Shown here: positions 32,523-41,133 of the stretch, piece by piece | Position numbering within the stretch: position 1 is the stretch's first letter | How the letters are laid out: every line of letters starts with the position of its first letter | Assembly (NCBI GenBank): GCA_013298815.1 | Contig: JAAFJF010000015.1 | Span: forward strand, 1-57,028 | Reading direction: 5' to 3' | DNA length: 57,028 bases | Source: Polaromonas sp. | GTDB taxonomy: Bacteria > Pseudomonadota > Gammaproteobacteria > Burkholderiales > Burkholderiaceae_C | Program-made: the position numbers and the translations under genes | The notes under the pieces: generated by a model | Seen by the model: only the letters and a program-made list of their open reading frames with translations | What the model was told of the DNA's origin: nothing | The model's database searches: none

Positions 32523-33755
32523 TTGCTAAGCGAAGAAGAGCTTGCCGCATGGCTTCGGCTGTGCATGACGTCTGGTGTTGGCAATCAGCATGCCCGCAAA
32601 CTGCTAACGGCTTTTGGTTTGCCTCAAGCCATTTTTACGCAGCCGCAAGTTGCTCTCAAGCAAGTTGTCAGCGCGGCTATGGCGCAAGCCCTACAAATCA
32701 TCCCAGAAAACTTTGAAGCACAATTCAAAAAAACTTGGGCTTGGCTTGAAGCTGGTACCGTAGACCCCGTATCGGGTCAAAATAACCGTGTTCTTTTAAC
32801 ATTATCAGACTCGCGCTACCCCAGTTCACTTTTGAACATTGAAGATCCACCGTTGGTGCTGTACTTGCAAGGTCATGTCGATTTAATATGGCAGCTTGAC
32901 CCAAGAGTTAACCATGAGCGCAAAGATACCACGGGTAAATCCACCTATAAACATGCCAAAGATGGCATTGCCATGGTGGGTAGCCGCAACCCAACGCCGC
33001 AAGGTTTAGCCACAGCACATGCTTTTGCTCAAGCATTCACACAAGCAGGCTTGGTGGTTGTGTCTGGGCTGGCGCTCGGCATTGACGGCGCAGCACATGA
33101 AGGCGCATTGGAAGGGCAGCAATCTAACGAAGATGGTTGCACTATTGCGGTGATTGGCACCGGTCTAGACCGTGTGTACCCTAGCAAACATCTGGCACTA
33201 GCACACCGCATAGTTGAGCACGGACTGATGGTTAGCGAGTTTCCACTGGGTACACCGCCGCTACCAACTAACTTCCCAAAGCGAAACCGTATTATTTCTG
33301 CCCTCAGCCTAGGCACTTTGGTGGTAGAAGCGGCTGTTAAATCTGGCTCGCTCATCACCGCACGGTTAGCGAATGAGCAAGGAAAGGAAGTCTTTGCGAT
33401 TCCAGGCTCGATTCATTCCACACAATCTCGTGGTTGCCATGCTTTGCTCAAGCAAGGAGCGAAGCTGGTGGAATCTGCACAAGATGTTTTAGAGGAATTG
33501 CGATTACAACTGACGCCACCTTTGGTGCCACCGTCAAAACTGCTGCAAGCAAACAGCGCCACAACTGCTGTTGATGAAGTAGAACCAGACGACTTGGTCA
33601 AATCACTGGGCTACGACCCAGTCAGCTTAGATGCTTTGGTTGCACGCACCGGCTGGGATGCAGCCACCTTACAAGTTCGCTTGATGGAACTTGAGCTGGA
33701 TGACCAAGTCGCCCGATTACCGGGCGGTCTCTACCAGCGAGTTGTTGTCGGTTAA
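32523..33755 (+). CDS. dprA: DNA-processing protein DprA
   Basis: Loads RecA on incoming single-stranded DNA during natural transformation. The protein has 410 residues from a TTG at 32523, directly after the LysM stop; no ATG fits before the conserved ELAAWLRLCMTSGVG. The Rossmann core has GSRNPTPQGLATAHAFAQAFTQAGLVVVSGLALGIDGAAHEGAL, TIAVIGTGLDRVYP, FPKRNRIISALSLGTLVVEAAVKSGSLITARLANEQGKEVFAIPGSI. The C-terminal winged helix is present (DALVARTGWDAATLQVRLMELELDDQVARLPGGLYQRV). An extra segment of about 20 residues (PRVNHERKDTTGKSTYKHAK) lies before the core and looks unusual. Confidence 0.95.
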   Translation: MLSEEELAAWLRLCMTSGVGNQHARKLLTAFGLPQAIFTQPQVALKQVVSAAMAQALQIIPENFEAQFKKTWAWLEAGTVDPVSGQNNRVLLTLSDSRYPSSLLNIEDPPLVLYLQGHVDLIWQLDPRVNHERKDTTGKSTYKHAKDGIAMVGSRNPTPQGLATAHAFAQAFTQAGLVVVSGLALGIDGAAHEGALEGQQSNEDGCTIAVIGTGLDRVYPSKHLALAHRIVEHGLMVSEFPLGTPPLPTNFPKRNRIISALSLGTLVVEAAVKSGSLITARLANEQGKEVFAIPGSIHSTQSRGCHALLKQGAKLVESAQDVLEELRLQLTPPLVPPSKLLQANSATTAVDEVEPDDLVKSLGYDPVSLDALVARTGWDAATLQVRLMELELDDQVARLPGGLYQRVVVG

Positions 33756-33786
33756 CCAGCGTGTAGTTGCGGCTTAAACCAAAAAC

Positions 33787-34746
33787 TTAGACGACTGCAC
33801 CATCGTTTTCGTCCGTCGGGTCACCAGGCTTTTTAGCCGCTGGGGCTACCTTGATCAAATCTTCACGCTTAATGCCCAGCCACATGGCAATGGCGGCGGC
33901 AACGAACACGGACGAGTAAATACCAAACAAGATGCCAATGGTCAGCGCCAGCGCGAAGTAAAACAGCGTTTGCCCACCAAACAGCAACATAGACAACACC
34001 ATGATTTGTGTACTGCCATGGGTGATGATGGTACGACTGATGGTCGAAGTGATCGCGTTATCAATGACCTCTTCGGTGTTCATCTTGCGAAAGCGTTTAA
34101 AGTTCTCACGAATTCGGTCAAAAATCACTACGGATTCGTTCACGGAATAGCCTAGAACCGCCAGTACAGCGGCTAACACAGACAGCGAAAACTCCCACTG
34201 GAAGAAGGCAAAGAAGCCCAAAATAATGACCACGTCATGTAAGTTCGCAATAATGGCTGCTACAGCGTATTTCCACTCAAAGCGAATGGCCAAATAAATC
34301 ATAATGCCGACAACGACAAATCCCAAGGCCTTTAGTCCATCCACAACAAGTTCTTCACCGACGGAAGGGCCTACAAAATTAGTACGGCGTAAATTAGCAT
34401 CTGCAGAATCGGCTTTCAGCGCTGCCATCACCTTGTCGCTCTGTTGCGCCGAACTCACACCCTTTTGGGCTGGCAAACGAATCATCACATCACGTGCCGT
34501 ACCGAAGTTTTGAACTTGTACATCGGCAAAACCCAAGCTGGATACTTTGCTGCGTAATTTTTCTAAATCGGCTGGCTGTGAATAACTAACCTCCATGACC
34601 GTACCACCGGTGAATTCCACCGACAAATGCAAGCCGCGCGAAAAAAGGAAAAATACGGCCAGAACAAAAGTGATTAGCGAAATAGCATTGAAAATCAGCG
34701 CGTGGCGCATGAATGGGATGTCTTTGCGAATCTTAAAAAATTCCAT
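33787..34746 (-). CDS. secF: protein translocase subunit SecF
   Basis: Inner-membrane partner of SecD that uses the proton motive force to help secretion through SecYEG. The protein has 319 residues with six transmembrane helices and a periplasmic loop. Diagnostic stretches are VEFTGGTVMEVSYSQPADLEKLRSKV, VGPSVGEELVVDGLKALGFVVVGIMIYLAIRFEWKYAVAAIIANLHDVVIILGFFAFFQ and LGYSVNESVVIFDRIRENF. It is third in yajC-secD-secF, 11 bases after secD. Confidence 0.97.
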   Translation of the reverse strand: MEFFKIRKDIPFMRHALIFNAISLITFVLAVFFLFSRGLHLSVEFTGGTVMEVSYSQPADLEKLRSKVSSLGFADVQVQNFGTARDVMIRLPAQKGVSSAQQSDKVMAALKADSADANLRRTNFVGPSVGEELVVDGLKALGFVVVGIMIYLAIRFEWKYAVAAIIANLHDVVIILGFFAFFQWEFSLSVLAAVLAVLGYSVNESVVIFDRIRENFKRFRKMNTEEVIDNAITSTISRTIITHGSTQIMVLSMLLFGGQTLFYFALALTIGILFGIYSSVFVAAAIAMWLGIKREDLIKVAPAAKKPGDPTDENDGAVV

Positions 34747-34757
34747 GATTCGTCTCC

Positions 34758-36647
34758 TTATTTAGTGAGGGTTGATTGTGTCTTAGCTTCACCGTCGGCA
34801 GTCCAAACCGTGCCAATGGACACAGCTTTGAGCTTCTTTTGCCGCCCGTACCACAAATTAACCAAACCGCGTGAGAAGAACACAGCGGAAAACATGCTTG
34901 TCAAAATACCGATGCAATGCACAACTGCAAAACCGCGCACCGGACCAGAGCCAAAAGCCAGCAAAGCCACGCCAGCGATCAAGGTGGTGATGTTCGAATC
35001 CAAAATCGTTGCCCAAGCACGGTCGAAGCCTGTAGCAATAGCGGCTTGCGGTGAAGCACCGTTGCGAAGTTCTTCTCGCACGCGCTCATTGATCAACACA
35101 TTGGAGTCAATCGCCATACCCAGCGCCAAAGCCATCGCGGCAATACCGGGCAAAGTCAAAGTCGCTTGCAGCATAGACAGCACTGCCACCAACATCAATA
35201 AATTCACGCCCAGCGCAAGCGATGAGAATACGCCAAACATCATGTAATAAACACACATGAAGGCAACAATCACCAAGAAGCCCCACGTCACGCTGTTGAA
35301 GCCTTTGTCAATATTGTCTTTACCCAGACTTGGACCAATTGAGCTTTCTTCGATGATCTCCATGGGTGCAGCCAGAGAGCCTGCGCGCAGCAACAGCGCC
35401 GTGTCGTTCGCTTCTGATGTATTCATACTGCCTGAGATCTGCACGCGGCCTCCGTTAATTTCGGAGCGGATAACAGGGGCGGTGACAACTTCACCTTTGC
35501 CTTTTTCAAACAAAATAATCGCCATGCGTTTGTTGATGTTTTCACGTGTAATGTCAGCAAAAATACGTGAGCCCTTAGCATCCAAACTCAAGTTCACTGT
35601 TGCGCCTTGGGTCTGACTATCAATACCAGCTTGCGCATCTGTCAAGTTTTCACCCGTCAAGATGACTTGTTTTTTAACAATCACAGGGCGACCACTACGC
35701 TCTAAGAAACGCTCAGAGCCGAAGGGAACAGAGCCAGAATTAGCTTCTGCCGCTTGCCCTTCAGCGGTCTCATCAACCATGCGCAGCTCTAGAGTTGCCG
35801 TGCGACCCAAAATATCTTTGGCTTTTGCAGTGTCTTGCACGCCAGGTAATTGAACCACGATGCGGTCTAAGCCTTGCTGTTGAATCACAGGCTCAGCAAC
35901 ACCTAACTCGTTGATGCGGTTGTGCAGAGTCACGATATTTTGTTTCAGAGCTTGGTCTTGGATTTTCAAAGCCGCTTCTGGCTTGATACTTGCTTTTAGT
36001 TTGTATTCGGTACCTTCTGGGGCATCAATGGCTGTTAACTCTGGAAATTGGTCAGCGAGCACACGTTTAGCGGCTGCCAGTGTTTCTTGGTCGCGGAATC
36101 TGATTTCAATATTTGATCCATTGCGCGACACACCACCATGGCGCGCATTTTTCTCGCGCAAAGCAGAGCGAATATCTCCGGTCAATGACTCTGTTTTTTT
36201 AGTCAGTGCGGCTGCCATGTCCACCTGAAGCATGAAATGTACGCCGCCACGCAAATCCAAACCCAGGTACATAGGCGCTGCGCCCAAAGCATTGAGCCAA
36301 GCTGGTGAGCGGCGCACCAAGTTCAAGGCAACCACATAATTTGGCGCAGTCGCATCAGGGACCAAGCTTTTTTGTATCGCGTCTTTCGCTTTAAGCTGCG
36401 TGTCCGTATCTTTGAAAAGTGCTTTGATGGATTTACCATCAAAAGTGACACCATCAGGCGTTAAACCAGCAGTTTTCAAAGCTTCTTCAATTTTGAGTTG
36501 CGTTGTGCTGTCTACTTTGATGCTGGACTTGGCACTGGAGACTTGAACAGAGGGCGCTTCACCAAAAAAGTTTGGCAATGTGAAAAGCACAGATACCAAG
36601 AGAACGATCAAGATGACCGCATATTTCCAAACCGGGTAACGATTCAT
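34758..36647 (-). CDS. secD: protein translocase subunit SecD
   Basis: The protein has 629 residues. It opens with MNRYPVWKYAVILIVLLVSVLFTLPNFFGEAPSVQVS, one helix. A large periplasmic region follows with GLDLRGGVHFMLQVDM and NRINELGVAEPVIQQQGLDRIVVQLPGVQDTAKAKDILGRTATLELRMV. The C-terminal RND-like helices end with MALALGMAIDSNVLINERVREELRNGASPQAAIATGFDRAWATILDSNITTLIA. Acts with SecF. No interruption or repeat copy was found in this long gene. Confidence 0.97.
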   Translation of the reverse strand: MNRYPVWKYAVILIVLLVSVLFTLPNFFGEAPSVQVSSAKSSIKVDSTTQLKIEEALKTAGLTPDGVTFDGKSIKALFKDTDTQLKAKDAIQKSLVPDATAPNYVVALNLVRRSPAWLNALGAAPMYLGLDLRGGVHFMLQVDMAAALTKKTESLTGDIRSALREKNARHGGVSRNGSNIEIRFRDQETLAAAKRVLADQFPELTAIDAPEGTEYKLKASIKPEAALKIQDQALKQNIVTLHNRINELGVAEPVIQQQGLDRIVVQLPGVQDTAKAKDILGRTATLELRMVDETAEGQAAEANSGSVPFGSERFLERSGRPVIVKKQVILTGENLTDAQAGIDSQTQGATVNLSLDAKGSRIFADITRENINKRMAIILFEKGKGEVVTAPVIRSEINGGRVQISGSMNTSEANDTALLLRAGSLAAPMEIIEESSIGPSLGKDNIDKGFNSVTWGFLVIVAFMCVYYMMFGVFSSLALGVNLLMLVAVLSMLQATLTLPGIAAMALALGMAIDSNVLINERVREELRNGASPQAAIATGFDRAWATILDSNITTLIAGVALLAFGSGPVRGFAVVHCIGILTSMFSAVFFSRGLVNLWYGRQKKLKAVSIGTVWTADGEAKTQSTLTK

Positions 36648-36708
36648 GATTGCGCTTTTTTCACAGGTAAATTTAAAACGGAAGAGCTGATTTTTTGATA
36701 GTTAGCGA

Positions 36709-37044
36709 TTATTTAATACTGCCTTTTGGCAAGACTTGTACCACCGCGTGACGCTGCAACTGCACCTCTACGCCGTTTGCGATTTCCAGAGTCACGGTGC
36801 TTTCAGTCAATTTACTCACTTTACCAAGCAGACCACCAGCTGTAGCGATTTCGTCGCCCTTCGCCAATGCATCAACCATGGTACGGTGCTCTTTTTGCTT
36901 TTTCATTTGCGGGCGAATCATCACAAAATACAGCACCACAAACATCAACACCAACGGCAGCATACTGGTAAGTGTAGACGTCATGTCGCCACCAGAAGCG
37001 GCTGCGGCGGGTGCGGTTTGGGCGAAAGCTGATGATATAAACAT
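36709..37044 (-). CDS. yajC: preprotein translocase subunit YajC
   Basis: A 111-residue single-pass membrane protein: an N-terminal Ala/Gly-rich stretch, the helix MLPLVLMFVVLYFVMIRPQMKKQKEH, and a cytoplasmic beta domain (MVDALAKGDEIATAGGLLGKVSKLTESTVTLEIANGVEVQLQRHAVVQVLPKGSIK). It belongs to the SecDF-YajC complex and is first in that operon, 61 bases before secD. The spacer between yajC and the Smr gene (37045-37134) should hold the promoter. Confidence 0.96.
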   Translation of the reverse strand: MFISSAFAQTAPAAAASGGDMTSTLTSMLPLVLMFVVLYFVMIRPQMKKQKEHRTMVDALAKGDEIATAGGLLGKVSKLTESTVTLEIANGVEVQLQRHAVVQVLPKGSIK

Positions 37045-37134
37045 AAAAACTCCTGAATTTATTATGGGGTCGAAAACAAAAAAGCAGGCAAAAAAGCCAA
37101 CTAAGCATTGTAGTTGCTAATGTTGTGACTAAAT

Positions 37135-37782
37135 CTAGGGTTTCAACTGTGGTTTCAGCAGCACAACCAATGCGCCTGCCCCACCTTCAGCTGGTTTTGC
37201 CTGCACAAATGCCAAGACTTCCTGCTTTTGAATCAACCAACTTTTGACCTTACCCTTCAAAACCGGTTCTTTACCGGGCGAGCCAAGTCCCTTACCGTGA
37301 ACGACCCGCACACAGCGCATGCCGTGTTTGTGCGCTTCGCGAATGAAAGCGCCCAAAGTTTCCCTAGCCTCATCGGTGCGCATATTGTGCAAATCAACCT
37401 GTCGCTGGATGCTCCAAATGCCTTGTCGCAGCTTTTTGGTGACGTCTGTGCCGATGCCTGGGCGACGAAAACTCAACGAATCGTCAATATCAAGGAGCGA
37501 TTCGACATCAAACTCGTCACTCAAAGACTCGCGCAATACAGCAGCATCATCGCGTCTTTGTTGTACAGGATTTGGCTCAGGTTGCTTCGTTTTTGTAAGC
37601 ACCTTAGAACTGTTTTGTATGGGCTTCACGGTGCCGATACTGCTTGCAAAGAGATTTTTATTCGCAAGCTGCAACGCCAAAGCAGCTTTTTTCTCGGCCA
37701 CTTCGGCTTCCAAGCGTGCATGCTGGTCAGCCAAGGCCTGTTTGACCTGCTTCAAGTCAGCCAGCGTGCGAATACTTGCCAT
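37135..37782 (-). CDS. Smr/MutS2-C domain protein
   Basis: The protein has 215 residues. The N-terminal half is a charged coiled-coil-like segment (TLADLKQVKQALADQHARLEAEVAEKKAALALQLANK). The C-terminal about 90 residues form the Smr domain: VDLHNMRTDEARETLGAFIREAHKHGMRCVRVVHGKGLGSPGKEPVLKGKVKSWL, with the DLHGM-like DLHN and the HGKG loop. Smr proteins of this size are possible endonucleases acting on RNA or DNA, or ribosome-associated factors. The gene is 22 bases after glmU on the same strand. Confidence 0.92.
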   Translation of the reverse strand: MASIRTLADLKQVKQALADQHARLEAEVAEKKAALALQLANKNLFASSIGTVKPIQNSSKVLTKTKQPEPNPVQQRRDDAAVLRESLSDEFDVESLLDIDDSLSFRRPGIGTDVTKKLRQGIWSIQRQVDLHNMRTDEARETLGAFIREAHKHGMRCVRVVHGKGLGSPGKEPVLKGKVKSWLIQKQEVLAFVQAKPAEGGAGALVVLLKPQLKP

Positions 37783-37804
37783 GATAAATTATTGCTATTG
37801 CAGG

Positions 37805-39250
37805 CTACTTGGCGATTTTTTTAGGTCGCTGCCAAGCGACAATGCTAACTTGCTTGCCTCGCGCCACACTGAGAGCACCTGGCGGGGTGCTTTTGGTAAT
37901 GGTTGACCCACCGCCAACCGTGCCACCCGCGCCAATAGTTACTGGCGCGACCAACACGCAATTGCTGCCGATATGTACGTCAGCTTCAATCACCGTGCGA
38001 TGTTTGTTCGCACCATCGTAATTGGCCGTGATGCTACCTGCGCCAAAATTAACGCGCTCACCGACTGTTGAATCGCCCAAATAAGCCAGATGATTGGCCT
38101 TGGCGCCATCCGCTAGAGTCGCGTTTTTAACTTCAACAAAATTGCCGATATGCACTTCTTTACCCAAAGCTGCACCAGGTCTTAACCGCGCAAATGGGCC
38201 AATCAAAGAGCCTGCACCAACAGAAATACCCAGCTTTTCGCCTTCTATATGAGTGAATGGGTGAATCACTGCGCCATCAGCAATCACAGCGTTAGAAATA
38301 ACGCAGTGAGCACCCACTTTCACACCAGCTCCCAAGCTAACTTGACCTGAAAATATACAGTTGATGTCAATTTCCACATCTTGCCCACATTTCAATTCGC
38401 CGCGCAGGTCAAAACGCGCTGGGTCAGCCAAGCGCACGCCTTGCTCCATCAGCGTGTTGGCTAGGCGTTGTTGGTACACACGCTCCAGCTCCGCCAGTTG
38501 CACAGGGCTGTTGACACCCGCTACTTGCGCAGCGTCGTTGATTTTGTGCGCGACAACCGTCAAACCGTCCGCTACGGCAAATTTCACAATATCCGTTAAG
38601 TAATACTCGCCTTGCGCGTTTTTGTTGTCCAAACGCGCTAGCCAGCCTTTGAGGAGCTTGGCAGGCACAGCCATGATGCCGCTGTAAACCTCTTTGATCC
38701 CTTTTTGGGCCTCATTGGCGTCTTTTTGCTCAACAATGGCGATTACTTTTTCATTGCTATTAACGCCGTTGCGCTCAACGCGACCATAACCCGTTGGATT
38801 CTCAAAATCAATCGTCAACAGCGCCAATTTATCACCGCCAGATTGCTCGATCAACTTGCGCAAAGTGTCAACTTGCGTCAGCGGCACATCGCCACTGAGC
38901 ACCAAAACCATACCATCGTCAGGCAAAACAGGCACAGTTTGCAGTACGGCATGCCCCGTGCCTAGCTGAGGCTCTTGAAGAACCGAATTTATTGATTTGT
39001 ATGCATTAAATATAGCTTTAGCCGGCGTATTTACTGCCTGAGCAGCTATCGAAATTATAGCTTTTTGAACAACTAATGATTCATGGCCAGTAATCACCAC
39101 GGCGCTTCTAGCGTTCAGTTGCGCGGCTGTGTCGATCACATGTTGTAGAAGCGGTTTGCCACCCAGACGGTGCAGCACTTTGGGCAAAGTGCTCTTCATC
39201 CGTGTACCCTTGCCCGCAGCCATGATCACCACATCCAACGGCATAGTCAT
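37805..39250 (-). CDS. glmU: bifunctional UDP-GlcNAc pyrophosphorylase/GlcN-1-P acetyltransferase
   Basis: Makes UDP-GlcNAc for peptidoglycan and lipid A. The protein has 481 residues from the ATG at 39250, preceded by TGGATAA; ATGs at 39262 and 39244 are alternatives. The uridyltransferase domain has VVIMAAGKGTRMKSTLPKVLHRLGGKPLLQHV and GHAVLQTVPVLPDDGMVLVLSGDVPL; the acetyltransferase domain is a left-handed beta helix (GAGVKVGAHCVISNAVI to GGGSTITKSTPPGALSVARGKQ). A repeat copy (39003-39066) between GHESLVVQKA and QEPQLGTGHAV adds about 20 residues (IISIAAQAVNTPAKAIFNAY) to the nucleotidyl-transferase domain. Confidence 0.96.
   Translation of the reverse strand: MTMPLDVVIMAAGKGTRMKSTLPKVLHRLGGKPLLQHVIDTAAQLNARSAVVITGHESLVVQKAIISIAAQAVNTPAKAIFNAYKSINSVLQEPQLGTGHAVLQTVPVLPDDGMVLVLSGDVPLTQVDTLRKLIEQSGGDKLALLTIDFENPTGYGRVERNGVNSNEKVIAIVEQKDANEAQKGIKEVYSGIMAVPAKLLKGWLARLDNKNAQGEYYLTDIVKFAVADGLTVVAHKINDAAQVAGVNSPVQLAELERVYQQRLANTLMEQGVRLADPARFDLRGELKCGQDVEIDINCIFSGQVSLGAGVKVGAHCVISNAVIADGAVIHPFTHIEGEKLGISVGAGSLIGPFARLRPGAALGKEVHIGNFVEVKNATLADGAKANHLAYLGDSTVGERVNFGAGSITANYDGANKHRTVIEADVHIGSNCVLVAPVTIGAGGTVGGGSTITKSTPPGALSVARGKQVSIVAWQRPKKIAK
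39003..39066 (-). repeat. interspersed 60-bp repeat, copy 8 (in frame in glmU)
   Basis: The coding strand reads AAAGCTATAATTTCGATAGC, then TGCTCAGGCAGTAAATACGC, then CGGCTAAAGCTATATTTAAT. It is among the best-conserved copies, with an exact CAGGCAGTAAATACGCCGGC core. Translation gives ISIAAQAVNTPAKAIFN. Confidence 0.93.
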
Positions 39251-39286
39251 TGTTTTATCCATACTTTTTACAACATTTATGCCTGT

Positions 39287-39883
39287 TTAAATTTTATGTA
39301 GAGCATCGACGGCTTTGAATAACGCTTGTCTTGCTAGGCTGATTGTCTGCCCCTGCCAAACAGGTTCGGTCGCTGGAATGCTTTTAACGACAGAGAATGT
39401 GCACTTTTCTGCCAAGTTCGCATCTGAAAGGGCTGGAAAAACGACCGCTTTTAAACTGTGTGAAGCTGATAAATCAATCAAAGTGACTTTTTTAGCCTGC
39501 GCCACCTGTTTTTTAACGACCTCCGCCAGCGATTGCTCAACACCGTGCAAGTACAAAACGCTGATGCCAGAGGCACGAACTTTATCCATCCACTCAGCAT
39601 CGTGCAATATATACACTTGTACGCCTGAACCAGCCATGCGGTCAGCGCCTTGGTTGGCTACAGAGCTGATGATGAGTAAATTGTCCGCAGCTTTGCTACT
39701 CGCTGTTTTCTGTAAAGCAACATCTAAGGCCATCACTTCACCCTTTTGACCTAGTGCAGATGCGTTAAACGACTCAATCTGCAAACTCGCCGTGGCAGCG
39801 GCCTCTAAAAACTTAACCCGCGCAGCAGCATAACTCGCAGAAAACGCATCTGTCACTCCGATTATGTCGATTGCTCCAATCAT
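39287..39883 (-). CDS. DUF2817-like protein, short and apparently degenerate
   Basis: The protein has 198 residues from the ATG at 39883, which overlaps the upstream M20 gene stop as ATGA. The opening DAFSASYAAARVKFLEAAATA and GEVMALDVALQK resemble the N-terminus of DUF2817 (M14 carboxypeptidase-like) proteins. In that family I recall a zinc HGxEG motif after the VLVISSG strand; here the equivalent reads LLIISSVANQGADRMAGSGVQ, so the His and Glu ligands are missing. The protein is also much shorter than the usual 330-370 residues. The C-terminal half (VTLIDLSASHSLKAVVFPAL, CTFSVVKSIPATEPVWQG) is unfamiliar. It could be a decaying peptidase or a repurposed protein. Confidence 0.55.
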   Translation of the reverse strand: MIGAIDIIGVTDAFSASYAAARVKFLEAAATASLQIESFNASALGQKGEVMALDVALQKTASSKAADNLLIISSVANQGADRMAGSGVQVYILHDAEWMDKVRASGISVLYLHGVEQSLAEVVKKQVAQAKKVTLIDLSASHSLKAVVFPALSDANLAEKCTFSVVKSIPATEPVWQGQTISLARQALFKAVDALHKI

Positions 39884-41097
39884 TTCGCCAGTTCCTTCAA
39901 TCCCGCAGTTCCAGCCTTCAACGACTCCTCCACCAAACGCACCCAAAACGTCGCGCCCAGTGGTATCAAATCATCGTTAAAGTCATAACTGGGATTGTGC
40001 AACATGCACGGCCCGCCGCCGTGGCCAATAGCGCGGTGGTCGCCTTCGCCGTTGGCAATGAAGCAGTACGCACCAGGTTTTGCCAGCAACATGTACGAAA
40101 AATCTTCCGCACCCATCGTTGGCTCTTGCTTAAGCACATTGGTGTCGCCCACGATGTCGCGCATCACCTGAGCCGCAAAATTAGCTTCTGGTTCTGAGTT
40201 AATCGTAGGCGGGTAGTTCCGGTCAAACTCAAAATCACAAGTCGCACCGAAGGCAGCACTGGTGTGCTCGGCAATCTCGCGCATGCGCTTTTCAATCAAA
40301 TCCAGCAACTCTAAGGTAAATGTACGTACCGTGCCTTGGATTTCCACACTGTCAGGAATCACGTTCGTCGCTTCACCGGCATGAATCATGGTAACGGAAA
40401 TGACACCCGCTTCAATTGGCTTTTTATTACGACTGATGATGGTTTGGAAGGCTTGCACCATCTGGCACGCGGCCAAAACAGGGTCAATGCCGTCGTGCGG
40501 CAAAGCTGCATGGCCGCCTTTACCGTGAATCACGATTTTGAATTCGTTACTTGACGCCATCACCGGCCCCGCGCTGACTGCAAATTTACCTACTTGCATA
40601 CCTGGCCAGTTGTGCATGCCGTAGACGGCTTCCATAGGGAATTTCTCAAACAAGCCGTCTTTGATCATCTCTCTGGCACCGCCACCGCCCTCTTCAGCGG
40701 GCTGGAAAATCAAATACACCGTGCCGTCAAAATTGCGGTTTTTAGCGAGGTGCTGTGCCGCGGCCAACAGCATTGCCGTATGGCCGTCATGCCCACAGGC
40801 GTGCATCTTGCCAGCGTTTTTGCTGGCATGTGCAAAGGTGTTGTACTCTTGCATAGGCAAGGCATCCATGTCTGCGCGCAAACCAATCGCACGGTCAGAC
40901 GTGCCGTTTTTAATGATGCCCACCACACCCGTCGTACCCATGCCACGGTGCATAGGGATGCCCCATTCAGTCAATTTGGCAGCGACCAAATCGGCAGTTT
41001 GTACTTCGGCAAAGCACAGCTCAGGATTGGCGTGTATTTGTTTGCGAATCGCAGCTATGCCAGCGGCTTGGGTGGTGATAGAGTCAATGAGTTTCAT
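39880..41097 (-). CDS. M20 family amidohydrolase (hippurate hydrolase-like)
   Basis: A 405-residue two-domain metalloamidase. Metal-binding motifs are ACGHDGHTAMLLAAAQHL, QPAEEGGGGAREMI and MGAEDFSYMLLAKPGAYCFIANGEG; the dimerisation lid (GHGGHAALPHDGIDPVLAACQMVQAF) sits between them. This subfamily cleaves N-acyl amino acids such as hippurate or N-acetyl-amino acids; the exact substrate is unknown. It is first in a possible minus-strand series M20 - DUF2817-like - glmU - Smr. Confidence 0.93.
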   Translation of the reverse strand: MKLIDSITTQAAGIAAIRKQIHANPELCFAEVQTADLVAAKLTEWGIPMHRGMGTTGVVGIIKNGTSDRAIGLRADMDALPMQEYNTFAHASKNAGKMHACGHDGHTAMLLAAAQHLAKNRNFDGTVYLIFQPAEEGGGGAREMIKDGLFEKFPMEAVYGMHNWPGMQVGKFAVSAGPVMASSNEFKIVIHGKGGHAALPHDGIDPVLAACQMVQAFQTIISRNKKPIEAGVISVTMIHAGEATNVIPDSVEIQGTVRTFTLELLDLIEKRMREIAEHTSAAFGATCDFEFDRNYPPTINSEPEANFAAQVMRDIVGDTNVLKQEPTMGAEDFSYMLLAKPGAYCFIANGEGDHRAIGHGGGPCMLHNPSYDFNDDLIPLGATFWVRLVEESLKAGTAGLKELAK

Positions 41098-41133
41098 AAC
41101 GCTGTTTACTAAAATTTACTAAAAAACAAACTT

